Below, piece by piece: positions 35,666 to 46,101 of a stretch of 64,000 bases of DNA (positions within the stretch are counted from its first letter, which is position 1; every line of letters starts with the position of its first letter). The notes beneath the pieces are model-generated. The model did not search any database, was not told where the DNA came from, and was given only the letters and a program-made list of their open reading frames with translations. Where the stretch lies: positions 101,542,292 to 101,606,291 of the forward strand of contig CM059191.1 in the NCBI GenBank assembly GCA_030323885.1, read 5' to 3'. The DNA is from Branchipolynoe longqiensis. Lineage: Eukaryota > Annelida > Polychaeta > Phyllodocida > Polynoidae. The translations under genes and the position numbers were made by a program.

Positions 35666-35901
35666 CATGAAGATTTCAGGGACAAAACCCTATAACCGCC
35701 AATCCAAAAGTTGAATTAAAATAAAAGATTTTTACTTGAAGGTAATTTTAATTTTCAGTAATTCCACTTTTCCTGTGGTGAAATGGTTATGGAGCAATCA
35801 ACCAAAATATAGGAATACAAAAATTATTAACCCTTTGAAGGCTCAACTCGAATCTTTGTCAATTTTTGGATTGGTGTTTACAGGGTATTGCACCTGAACT
35901 C

Positions 35902-35943
<42 letters not shown>

Positions 35944-35952
35944 CATATATAT
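34831..35952. other. No gene seen; AT microsatellites
   Basis: (TA)n tracts at about 35237-35262, 35620-35663 and 35906-35940. Small ORFs are not supported. Confidence 0.55.
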
Positions 35953-36540
35953 GGGTCATTCTTTAAAACTGGCCATGAAAGTGTGACATGGAAACCAAAA
36001 GTGAAAACCTTCCAAATAATAGCAAAATGCCTTCCAAATAATAGCATAATCCAATGTCCTATGAAGGTTTCCATGTTGTGCATATGTCAGAGTTGAAAAA
36101 AATGAATTTCACTCTTTGAATTAGATCTTATACAAATTGAGCAATACATTAATATTACTTGTGTAACATGAAAATCAAAGACACATCCAGAACCTCATTT
36201 TAACATATACAACATAGTCAAACAAGATTTTATTGATTACTGTTAAGCAGACAACGTTATGTATGACTTACAAGAAAAAAGTTGAAAAATAAGTTGAAAA
36301 AGGTTTGGTTACATCCATAGTGTAAATGTGTAAATTTTCACTTTTGCACATTAGCACAAAATTATATAAGTAACTTTTAATTTCTTTCTTGGGATAGCTT
36401 CAATAAATGTACTATTGCTAACATACTTAATACACAGAGATTACAATAATTATTTGACTTGCAATCAATAAAAGAAAGAACAAATTATCAGCATCGTAAT
36501 GTGGAAACCAAATATGTGGTGCCCAGTTTTAAAGAATGTT
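35953..36540. mobile_element. MITE, GGGTCATTCTTTAAAACTGG ends
   Basis: Left GGGTCATTCTTTAAAACTGG and right CCAGTTTTAAAGAATG are inverted. CCTTCCAAATAATAGC is repeated twice near the left end. A diverged partner in opposite orientation lies at 49890-50340. Confidence 0.55.
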
Positions 36541-36993
36541 ATTGTCCAATATGGGGCTTGCTGCCTGATGGCTCCAGAAATATGGTTCCTCCCCTCATCA
36601 CAGTAGCCATGTTTCTGAGGACAAACCAGCCAAATCCCATATTACGGTAATGACTATTTAAAGGGCCTATTAAATGCGATTGACTTTCAAGATTTGGTAA
36701 GTAGAAACTGAACTTTCCAACACACACATCTTCTCATGTCACACTACACGTGCTATCCACTATTTTGATGTGGGCGTACTTTTTTTTTTAAAGTATCTAT
36801 ATTTATTGATATCTGATGGCCAGATGGTAAAACATCTATATCCATAGAAGACTTTAGAATTATAGCCGAACTTATACATAAAACCGGGGCCCAATGCATG
36901 AAATGAGACACCGTGGGATGTTTCTAAACCCAAGGTTTCAGGAAATAGCATATCGGTTGCAATGCACAAATTCTAGTTAAAGGTAGTTCCAAC
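36541..36993. other. No gene seen
   Basis: Unique sequence. Confidence 0.5.
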
Positions 36994-37450
36994 CTAAAGG
37001 CCCTGTCACATTACGGCGTATGGCGGGAGCGTATTGAAAACCTACGTAGGTCCTGCGCGTGCCGGCCTATGATGACATTTGGTGACCTTTCGGGTGGTTT
37101 TGAGCGTATGTGGAACCTACGAGGAGCGTACGAGGAGCGTATGAGGAGCGTATGGGAGCGTGCTGTGACATTTTTTGACAGTATGGGCCATACGCCCTCA
37201 TAGGTCGAGTTTTTTTAAGCATGCACAAACAAATTTGGACGGACGGATTTATTAAAGCGTATGGCGGCGTATGCCTCATACGCTTCACATACGCCGGCAT
37301 CTGGCGACATCTGGCGGCGTATGAGTAGCGTATGAGTAGCGTATGCGTAGCGTATGAGTAGCGTATACGGCGTATGCCGACGTATATGACGTAACGCGCT
37401 TACGCCGCCATACGCTCCCGCAAAAAACCCTAATGTGACAGCCCCTTTAG
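36994..37450. mobile_element. MITE, CTAAAGGCCCTGTCACATTACG
   Basis: Ends CTAAAGGCCCTGTCACATTACGGCG and ...TAATGTGACAGCCCCTTTAG are inverted. The arms are made of short variants of GCGTATGAGTAGC. Ends resemble those of the next three elements (G-TCACA-TA-G-CG). Confidence 0.75.
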
Positions 37451-37624
37451 CAAGTGACTAAAGCTGTCCAAACTCTCACCACTTCCCAGCACTCCCTCCT
37501 TGGGAGGTGCAAAAGGCATAGCATCAACCTACATTTAGGGCAATAAGATGGTAGTGTGTATCTTTATGCGAATCAATCATTGAGTGACGCAGCGATGGAC
37601 TTCAGAAGCCATGCACATCCTTTA

Positions 37625-37995
37625 TGGAGCAGTCACACTACGACGTTTTGGCCCGGCGTTGGACAACTCGTGGCAACGTGTTGGGTTTTTGGGCGAAATG
37701 TCGGGAAGCGTCGGGACGCGTTACAAACGCGTTACAGACGCGTTACCGGCGCGTCGGTACACGTCGGTACACTTTGAGTGACAGGCACATCTGAACCAAC
37801 ACGTCGGCGCGCGTCGCCCAGCGCCGAAAGTTTTGTGCAAGCACAAAACTTTCGGCGCTGGGCGACGCGCGCCGACGTGTTGCGTAGTGTGGGAACCTGG
37901 TGAAATTGGGTCAAGTTTGACGTTTCTCGACGCGTTGAATATATTTAAGCGCGTTGGCGGCACGCCGGAAAACACGTCGTAGTGTGACTGCTCCA
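37625..37995. mobile_element. MITE, TGGAGCAGTCACACTACGACG, element 1
   Basis: 371 bp; perfect terminal inversion TGGAGCAGTCACACTACGACG / CGTCGTAGTGTGACTGCTCCA. TTA on both sides (37622-37624, 37996-37998). The centre is a long perfect hairpin, AAGTTTTGTGC-AA-GCACAAAACTT with GC-rich flanks. Confidence 0.9.
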
Positions 37996-37998
37996 TTA

Positions 37999-38451
37999 TG
38001 GAGCAGTCACACTACGACGTGTTGGCCCGGCGTTGGACAACGCGTGGCAACGTGTTGGGTTTTTGGGCGAAACGTCGGGACGCGTCGAGACCCGTTACAA
38101 ACGCGTTATAAACGCGTTACCGGCGCGTCGGTACAACGTCGGTACACTTTGAGTGACAGGTAGGTCTGAACCAACGCGTCGACGCGCGTCGCCCACCGCC
38201 GAAAGTTTTGTGCAAGCACAAAACTTTCGGCGCTGGGCGACGCGCGCCGACGTGTTGCGTAGTGTGGGAACCTGGCGAAATTGGGTCAAGCGGCATTGTT
38301 TTTCCACCGGCGGAACACGTTGGCACCGCGCCAGAATAACGCGCCAAGTTTTCTCAAAACTCGCCGAATAGTTTGACGTTTCTCGACGCGTTGAATATAT
38401 TTAAGTGCGTTCGCGGCACGCCGGAATACACGTCGTAGTGTGACTGCTCCA
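37999..38451. mobile_element. MITE, TGGAGCAGTCACACTACGACG, element 2
   Basis: Same TIRs and central hairpin as element 1, 453 bp with one arm extended. Flanked by TTA at 37996-37998 (shared with element 1) and 38452-38454. TTA duplications are typical of PIF/Harbinger. Confidence 0.9.
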
Positions 38452-38935
38452 TTAGAAGTATATCTATACATTGACACCAAGTATATAACAAGCTTAAGTT
38501 CAACTAACATTTCATATCTGAACTAGCAGATGCAGGAGGACATTAAGTTTATCCTCCTGACAAAATGGGGTCACTTATTCTGGTTTGACAAATGTTGCTA
38601 GTTTTGTGATTTTATGCAATTGAATCATTTCAAAATATTGTAGGTGATTTAATTGGTGTTGATTTATTGACAGCTATTCAAGAAGTCACTAATGTGACTA
38701 TAGATCCAATGATGTGTGTATGCGAATGGATTAAGATGGTCAGACAGGAAAAAGCCTAATACCAACAATTTTTAAAATGATATGTATTATATGATTCGCT
38801 CCCAACTGTAACTGCATACATTTATATCATTCACATTGGTGTTACTTTTACTAACTTTACTTATACAATCATGAAGAATCTTATTCCTTATTTACATGAA
38901 CTAATCTTCTCTAACATCATTCCCATACCTGCTTA

Positions 38936-39560
38936 TGGCCCTGTCACATTATGATGCATCTTGCCAGCGCGCCGCTAATGCGTAAAATCACTTTTTTATG
39001 TCGAGAAGCGTCAAACATTTTGGTGTGGGGGTCAAAGTTGGATGTATACATACCGTATACACTGTGTATGGCCAACGTATGACCAACATATGGCTAATGT
39101 ACCTCCCAAGGAAAAATGCTCGAATTACACTGGCGGTACATTCACAGAACGCCGGTGAATGTTATATACGTTATTTGATCGCCAGAACTATGGGTCATAC
39201 GTTACATATGTCAAGACACGCTGGAGAAACGCTAAACGTACGTTAGACATACATTAGGCATACGTTATCCATATGTTGTCAGTACGCGGACTGTACGTTC
39301 CCACTGTCTTTAAAGTCGGTCAACATAGTGCAACGTAGTGAACAATGTTTGACTAATGTATGTCTAACATACATCGATGTACGCCTAATGCATACATAAC
39401 GTACCGCGGATGTCAAATCCACACGTTGTCGAATGTTGTCGTACGTCGAAAGTTTTGTGCATGCACAAAACTTTGCCAACCCCCTAACGTGCGAAGCTGT
39501 ATCTCGACGAACATCGACGTACATTGACGTATACCAATGAGTGCCTAACGCACATGTAAC
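38936..39560. mobile_element. Probable MITE, CCCTGTCACATTATGATGC end; right boundary uncertain
   Basis: Left end resembles 36994-37450. Degenerate TACGTTAGACATACATTAGG-type arm repeats follow, with the same AAAGTTTTGTGCATGCACAAAACTTT hairpin at about 39449-39474. A clean right TIR was not found. Confidence 0.55.
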
Positions 39561-39647
39561 ACATAATGATGTATCCCGACAAAATCTTCTAACTCAGTCA
39601 TCTATCCTTTCACCTAAACTTCCATCCTACTCACACTCAGATCGTTG

Positions 39648-39671
39648 GGGGGGGGGGGGGGGGGGGGGGGG
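39648..39671. repeat. Poly-G run
   Basis: About 24 consecutive G; length prone to sequencing error. Confidence 0.8.
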
Positions 39672-40513
39672 CGCCACCCGTCTGTGCACGTACCACTGCC
39701 CCCCTCACCCCCCTACACTCACTGTACGCCAAGTATATATATAGGTCTAGATACGTGTGTGTAGGCATATCCACACGTGTTCACACACACACATGCATGT
39801 CTGTATCTTCTCCGTAAGATTTAGTGAAATGAGTTGGTAACATAAAAATGTAATTAGCCCATGTGTAGTTGAGACATTATAACTTATATAAGCCTATGTT
39901 TAGTTGAGAAAATAGCCTTTTCATTCTGTTCATATTTTCTTTGAATGTAGTTTTGCTGCAGAGAAGTGCTGAAAGCAGCTTAGAAATGGCACACTATAAT
40001 TTATATCTGCAGTGACTCATCGTACTACTAGTGTGGTATGTAATGTAAGGACAACAGCTCCCGTAGGATTTTTGTGCTAAAATTGATTTTTTTGCAGTTC
40101 TGGCTTCAATAGGGTTCAGGCTAACAGAAAATGATGGGGTCCAAATTTTCAGACCCCTCCCCCCTTCGTGGGGGGTCATTTCCATTTTGAGACCCCCCGC
40201 AACTGGCCATTCACCTATCTCCGGAAGTTATTGACCGATTTTCATACTTGAAGTGTCAATTTGTAGGTTTTCAGGTATGCTGAGTTGATTTATGACACTT
40301 ACAAAGCAACCGGAAGTTTCCTTCTTGCACTTCCGGTCAGTATATAGGGTCTCGCTCCGTATCCTCACCATGTGTGATCAGATTTTCACAATTTGTGAGA
40401 CTTTTGTGAAGAACTCTGAGCTGATTCATTGCAAAGTTCCTCTGGGAGAGTTATTGAAGTATTTGCTGGCAAAACTGTCAAATCCGACATAGAAATTCCG
40501 AAGAATCAGTACG
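39672..40513. other. 3' flank of the HEEADTR-family copy; no gene seen
   Basis: Contains CCCCTCCCCCCTTCGTGGGGGG (about 40154-40175, a hairpin) and the palindromic CCGGAAG...CTTCCGG pair at 40310-40338. A plus-strand 66-codon ORF at 40292-40492 has no recognised domain. Confidence 0.4.
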
Positions 40514-41034
40514 CTATTCATCGATGTCCATATCTGGAGTATCCTCCCGAATAGTATTTGCACAGTCACCGCCATAGCATTTACAGAGTGGAGTGCAGGG
40601 CAGGCCATTCTTCAAGCAGCTACACCTAATTCCCCTGCACCCTGCTTTGCAGCCACATTTGACGAGTTCAACTATAGCCTGTGGGGCAGGCAAGGCAAGA
40701 CATCTCACTGGAACATACACCTCTTTCTCCAATTTCCATCCATTTTCTTCAATTGGAGAAAGGGCCGGACAATTATCTGGGTATGATTTGTCCCGCATTG
40801 TGATGTAGTTTGCGCGGATGATATGTGGAAGCAATGCAGCACGAGTTGGTGGAAGCATCTCGCTTTCCAAGGACTTTGACCGGAACAACTCCCACCTGAG
40901 TGATGGTAGGGTTGTTGGACCTTTTGAACTGTAGACGCGACACACGAAAGTCTCCAATGCCATCACCTGTGTGGGAAGCTTGCCATCGTTCATCTCATCA
41001 GGAATGGAAATACATCTTAATGCCTTGAAGCAGT
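40514..41034 (-). pseudogene. C-terminal cysteine-rich part of the HEEADTR-family gene, out of frame with the N-terminal ORF
   Basis: A 159-codon frame begins at 40993 and is open upstream to the junction with the N-terminal ORF. It contains LETFVCRVYSS, MLPPTRAALLPHIIRANY (matching the 'LPPT..AL..H..RA.Y' block of the family), then a cysteine-rich terminus with about 12 Cys in VKCGCKAGCRGIRCSCLKNG and what follows. This resembles the CXC/tesmin-like repeats that end these proteins. In family members this module follows the TGCDTTSAF block, which is absent here. Whether it is expressed, by frameshift or splicing, is unknown. Confidence 0.7.
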
Positions 41035-43320
41035 CATTAGCTTGTATGCTTTGCCACCAAAGATCCCACGAAGCACTGCTGATGTGTATGCACCACTTTC
41101 AATGGCACATATATCCAGGCCACTGCCATCAACCGTTTTACCAAGAGCATGCAAAGTGGCAAATGCAATGTGGAGAGCTCCTGCTCTCAAGATCCAATTG
41201 GTGTTCCCAACTGACTGTTGAATCTTCAACGCACGTGAGTATAGGTCAAGGTCAAGTGTTATCAAAGTTTTCCTCTGTGGACCAACGACAGTGGCAGAGA
41301 TTCCCTGGGTTAACCAAAGAACAGTGTAAAGAGTCCCATAGTCCGTGGGCGAGGTCTTGAATAATGGAGCAATCACCTCTACATTTGTGCGTGTTGGGCT
41401 CTCAGAAGACTGGGATAACAGCAGAGATTTGGTAGCAGCCCAAGTTGGCATCACATCTTTCTTTACTAATTTCTCTGGTTGGTGTATGTGTTCTTTGACT
41501 GAGAGTATAGTGTCGTCTGGAGCGCTGTCATTACGATACTCTTCCTGATTTGATTGAACATTACAGCCCTGGGTTGTGGCCATCTGCATGTTTTCCTCAG
41601 TTCCAAGGTAGTTTGCAAGTGCCCAGGTGTGAGTGAAATCTTTGGAAAGTATATTCTTCCACTTTCCCATTTCGTAGACCTCAAATCTCAATGGGGTTGT
41701 TTTGATGATTGGGTCTTGCACCATGTTCACTTCAAAGGCCAGATGTGTCTGTGAAACAAGCTTTTCTGGTATTTCAAGTGGTCGGTTCATCAACTCCCCA
41801 TCTTCATCTTGCTGGAACATAACAATCACTGTTCCATGGAAGGTTCCTTGCCCAGTCGGTGTGTCTTCCAAGAGATCAATATTATCTATCGCAAACCATG
41901 TGTTCAGACCCTTCTTGGCAAAGTCTGGAAGACAAAATCCACCAGCTTCCTTCATTCGCTGGAGAACTCGCTGCTCAACTCGTTTCTCTAAGTCAATGAT
42001 CTTCAGGTAGTCACTTCCAACATAGACAGCTGAGAGGTTCTCGATGATATTCTTGTCGGGCACTCTAGAGTGAACAGCCAGGGGAAGACCGATCGAGAGA
42101 GGGGTTTGGACCGTTTGTCGGAATGCACTGTCTTTCTTCGGCTGGTGTTTTACCTGGCGATCAGTCCGAGTATTCTGAACTAGAAATTGGCTTGTGACGT
42201 CGACAGTTTTGTCCACCTCCTGGTCCCGTATTCCAGACACTTTGATGACGTCACTACCAAAGAGCAGGTGGCTCAAGAAAAACTGTAGTAAAGACGGATT
42301 TTCAAAATTTCTGAAGTTTCCTGGGAAAGACCAACTACCTTGTTGCATCATCTCTTCTCGCAGAAGTTTGGCGACCGTCCTGAGGTGACCAACTTTTTCA
42401 CCATCATCCAACATTGAGGACCTGAGATCCATGGCCTTGCTGACAGCAGTGGGGAGAACAAGATTGTCAGGCTCATTTCGTCTCAGTGAGGCGACAAACT
42501 TAACACCTGGAAGACGCTCGCTGATGAGTCTTTTGAGGTATTTCCGATAGTTCTCACTCTCGTTAATATCTATGCGGTACCTTTTCAGAATTGACAAGTA
42601 TTCATCATTGACCTCAGCCATGCTCAATGTAATATCATCGTCACTAAGGGTGTTCTGAATAGCGAGGAGCAATTGTTCATCACATAGTGAGCGAATGAGC
42701 GATACATTACTGCGATCCATCTTCGATGATATTCTCTGTGCAGAGCGCAAACATGTCCAATGATAGTGCTTTTCAAGAGCTGATGCATCACCGGGTCCCT
42801 CGAAGTCAGCTACACAAACTCTGACCTGGTCATCCGGGGTTTGCTGCTTGATCTCAAGGAGTGTTTTACCCATTGTATCAGTAAGAACACAGTGCAGTGG
42901 CTCTGAGTCAGTCTTGGGGCAAAAGTCACAGGTGGAGAACATACACACTTCTTCCTTTGGGACAGTCTTTGACCGCTTTGGCCGTACCGATCCGTCAGCA
43001 CTTGAAGGTCGCCCTCGTCCTCGTGGAGCACAAATAGGTGAATCAGTTTGGGGTCGCTTACTAAGGCGTTCAATCTTAGTCTTGTTGACGATAGGTTTCC
43101 GACATTCACTATGATATCGAACAGATTTGAGGTCTTCTTCATTCAAGCCAGACAACTGATTCAATAGTTTATGAATGTCACTTTGAGTGTCACCAAGAGA
43201 CACCCTCTCCCGGCACCATCGTAAAAGTTCATCTGTCATGGCTGGATTGTTCACCAATCGCCTGTTTGATTTGGCACATTCTTTACAAATCACGCAAACG
43301 TTATCCTCCCCTGCAGACAT
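41017..43320 (-). CDS. Large intronless ORF, N-terminal part of an uncharacterised HEEADTR-family protein (767 aa)
   Basis: An uninterrupted 767-codon ORF starting MSAGEDNVCVICKEC. Cysteine/histidine clusters near the N-terminus (CVICKEC, then YHSEC, CDFCPK, HWTC) suggest zinc binding. Later blocks such as GQGTFHGTVIVMFQ and the C-terminal GGKAYKLMTAS match, from memory, the N-terminal half of large multicopy uncharacterised proteins of invertebrates. Their second half holds HEEADTR, TGCDTTSAF and a Cys-rich tail. Here the ORF stops right after 'LMTASRH', and the next sequence encodes the Cys-rich tail in another frame, so the middle (several hundred residues) has been lost. Function unknown. 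The intact reading frame argues for recent activity or expression. It could also be part of a mobile element. Confidence 0.7.
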   Translation of the reverse strand: MSAGEDNVCVICKECAKSNRRLVNNPAMTDELLRWCRERVSLGDTQSDIHKLLNQLSGLNEEDLKSVRYHSECRKPIVNKTKIERLSKRPQTDSPICAPRGRGRPSSADGSVRPKRSKTVPKEEVCMFSTCDFCPKTDSEPLHCVLTDTMGKTLLEIKQQTPDDQVRVCVADFEGPGDASALEKHYHWTCLRSAQRISSKMDRSNVSLIRSLCDEQLLLAIQNTLSDDDITLSMAEVNDEYLSILKRYRIDINESENYRKYLKRLISERLPGVKFVASLRRNEPDNLVLPTAVSKAMDLRSSMLDDGEKVGHLRTVAKLLREEMMQQGSWSFPGNFRNFENPSLLQFFLSHLLFGSDVIKVSGIRDQEVDKTVDVTSQFLVQNTRTDRQVKHQPKKDSAFRQTVQTPLSIGLPLAVHSRVPDKNIIENLSAVYVGSDYLKIIDLEKRVEQRVLQRMKEAGGFCLPDFAKKGLNTWFAIDNIDLLEDTPTGQGTFHGTVIVMFQQDEDGELMNRPLEIPEKLVSQTHLAFEVNMVQDPIIKTTPLRFEVYEMGKWKNILSKDFTHTWALANYLGTEENMQMATTQGCNVQSNQEEYRNDSAPDDTILSVKEHIHQPEKLVKKDVMPTWAATKSLLLSQSSESPTRTNVEVIAPLFKTSPTDYGTLYTVLWLTQGISATVVGPQRKTLITLDLDLYSRALKIQQSVGNTNWILRAGALHIAFATLHALGKTVDGSGLDICAIESGAYTSAVLRGIFGGKAYKLMTASRH

Positions 43321-43487
43321 ATCGGCCGTATGTGATTTACTGATCTTGTTAATAATGCTGGCAAAGAGTATTTCCGACGGGGCTCAAAACTGTTTGAGAA
43401 ACATAAATGAAATCATGCTGATGACAATCATTTATATGGTCCACTTTAATTGGAGTATCTGGAATAAAAAGTGAAATATCTCTAAAA

Positions 43488-43655
43488 TGACACCAGCTAC
43501 AAACAAATCGCTTGGTACACATATAGAAAAAATGTTTAGCAAAAACATTATATTAAATTTATAAGGTTAGTGACGATGCTGTTCGAGTTTGACGCGTGTG
43601 CAGGAGCGATGTGTCCCTGTGAAACTGGTGTCCCTCGGAATCCGCAACAGCGGCC
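43488..43655. mobile_element. Half of a GCCGGTGTCGC-family MITE
   Basis: Contains ACAAATCGCTTGGTACACATATAGAAA and AAATTTATAAGGTTAGTGACGATG, as in 6555-7045 (complement). One end is missing. Confidence 0.65.
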
Positions 43656-43827
43656 ATAGTTACAAGCTAAGAAATGTGTGATGGTCACCTTAATTGCTCC
43701 AAATCAAAATTGTTCCCTTTCATGCATTGGGCACCTGGTCTTTAGAGTTTTATGTACACAGAGTCACAGTGGTTGAGTGGTTGCTACATCTTGCATCATA
43801 AATCGGATCATTTTTATTCAGCATTAA

Positions 43828-44183
43828 AGTTGCATAGTCCGATGGTCTTAATTCTCTATCATTTTCTGAGATAAATATATTAGGTTGATCATTACAATCT
43901 ACCTTACTTTCACTTGAAGTAACTTGTGTGTCTTAAATTGCTAACTTTTGAGATATTTGAAGTGTAGACATGCCAAATATATTTTGTCAAGCACGCCAAA
44001 ACTCTGACACCATAGGCTTCTCCTGTAACAGGTTCTATTAATTTGATTAAGCAGGTGCCTATCCCCTTCTATATAGTTAAAAATATTAATAAGTGCATCG
44101 ATATCTAAGTTAGACACCTAGAATCAAATCTAGATAATCATTTAGGTTTTGAAAATTTTATGTTTTCGTCGGACTATGCAGCT
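43828..44183. mobile_element. TTAA-flanked MITE copy
   Basis: AGTTGCATAGTCCGATGG / CGTCGGACTATGCAGCT ends with TTAA at 43824-43827 and 44184-44187. Confidence 0.85.
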
Positions 44184-44199
44184 TTAAACTGTTGTTGGA

Positions 44200-44397
44200 C
44201 TAGTTGTTGTTATTTAAAGAATAAAGAATATTTTCATCATCCCACGCACACTGCGTTGTCTTTGTTTTCATGAGATGGACTACAAATACATCAACAACTG
44301 GGCCCATACTAGCGAAACACATCACATGATACAGGCCAGCTAGCGACGTGCAGGGGACCAGCCCGGACCGAGCGGCCCCGAAAACCGCCATGGTCAA
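44200..44397 (-). other. Unassigned 65-codon ORF
   Basis: Starts at an ATG at 44397 (MTMAVFGAARSGLVP...) and lies between two MITEs in DNA that is not obviously repetitive. No family recognised; may be chance or an exon fragment. Confidence 0.2.
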
Positions 44398-44467
44398 GGA
44401 CGAACCGCTGCCAGTCTATCCCATAATAGGTGTGCATGGAGCAATGACGTCATCACTATGAGTGTAA

Positions 44468-44904
44468 TGCTGCGTTCATACGGTCGTTGTGAATATGGTG
44501 AACTTCCCACTTACTGCTGGTGAACACGACCATGTAAACTAAGAGCGTTCATTTGGCAAATCCTGGTAAACACATTTCATGCTGGGCGATAATAGAGGCA
44601 ACTAATCGCTTGGTACACATATAGAAAGCATCTTTACCAAAAAGATTATATCAAATTTATAAGGTTAGGGTTCTTGATTTCTATTAATTTTGAATAAAAC
44701 TAATGCTTTGCACCGCGCGTACCGCGGAAACTGGCAGGCAGCGGAAACTGCAACACCACCATTTCTTCACGAGTGGTGAGTAAGGAGCAGTTTCCAAAAT
44801 CTCCAGTTCACAGGTGGCGTTCACCAGTTGTGAAGTCACTTGAACGCAATTCACAGGTTGTGAACTGGGAAACACCATATTCACCAGTTCATATGAACGC
44901 AGCA
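44468..44904. mobile_element. MITE, TGCTGCGTTCATACGG, TAA-flanked, with nested half MITE
   Basis: TIRs TGCTGCGTTCATA / TATGAACGCAGCA; TAA at 44465-44467 and 44905-44907. A half copy of the GCCGGTGTCGC family sits inside (about 44595-44757). Ends 18 bp beyond the CUB gene's stop codon. Confidence 0.8.
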
Positions 44905-44922
44905 TAAATATCGCTTTCAGTT

Positions 44923-46032
44923 TCAGACGGGTGTGGTGGTGGAGTCTTTTAGCAGCCCGCTGCCGAGTGCTGGTTCCAGCTTCATCACCCTGGTTGTTGA
45001 CCCATTGTTGGCACTGTCACGCTTCTTGGCCTTCTCCTCCGAGTCGGGTTTGCCCTTGGCATTTCCGTCCGTGGCCTGTTCCTTCAGCTCCTTCATCTTC
45101 AGCTCCTTCAGGTCTTCCAGCGCCTTCAGGTCCTTCAACTTGCCGTTCTTCTCAGCCTGGATGAGTATCTGGATCTTCTCCTTCTCGAGAGCCTCCTGGT
45201 CAAGTCGCTTCTTGATGCGGTGACGCACGATGACGATGAACACCAGCCCGATGGTGATGGCGATAACGATGACCCCGAACACGGTGAACAGGATGTAGTT
45301 GACAAGCTTCAGCTCAATCATTTGCAACTCTATTATTCCTGTGGACGTGAGAGGGGGCGGGTGTGATGGGAGAGAGAATCAAATAGAGCATTAGCATAGT
45401 CATATGGTTGTATTAGGCTATATTATAATGCATTATGTGAATATGAACTGGTTATTATTAGTCTATAATATGAATAAACAACGCTTAAAGCTGCATAGTC
45501 CGATGAAACATCAAATTTTCTAAACCAAAACAAATATTTAGATTTAATTCTACATATCTAACTTAGACACTGGTGCACTTATTAAGCATTTGTTGCTGCA
45601 TAGAAGGGAATACTGAGGTAATTAAACAGAACCTGTTACTGCAGAAGCCTATGGGCTCAAAGTTTTGGCATGCTTGCCAACATTAATTTTACATGCTTGC
45701 ACTTCAAATATCTAAAGAATTAGCCATTTAAATTAAAAGTTATTTCAAACGATAGTAAGGTAGACTATGACAATCAGTTCAATATATTTATCTCAGAAAA
45801 ATGACATAAACTCAAAAGCATCGGACTATGCAACTTTAAAACCGACCCCCCCCCCCCCATTGCTGATTAATCCATAGGAATATATGTGTACTGTATATTT
45901 CTAAGGATTAATATATGTATATTTTCTGCGGAATTGATATGAACTGGTTCCAGTGCCTTCAATTTCATTGCTATTTCCGGTTTCTGGATTCCGGTGAATT
46001 CATTTCCCCTATCTATGACAATGGGTATTGTT

Positions 46033-46101
<69 letters not shown>

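Noticed and set aside
40292..40492. 66-codon plus-strand ORF beside the HEEADTR copy
   Set aside because: No domain and opposite strand to the neighbouring gene; not supported as coding.
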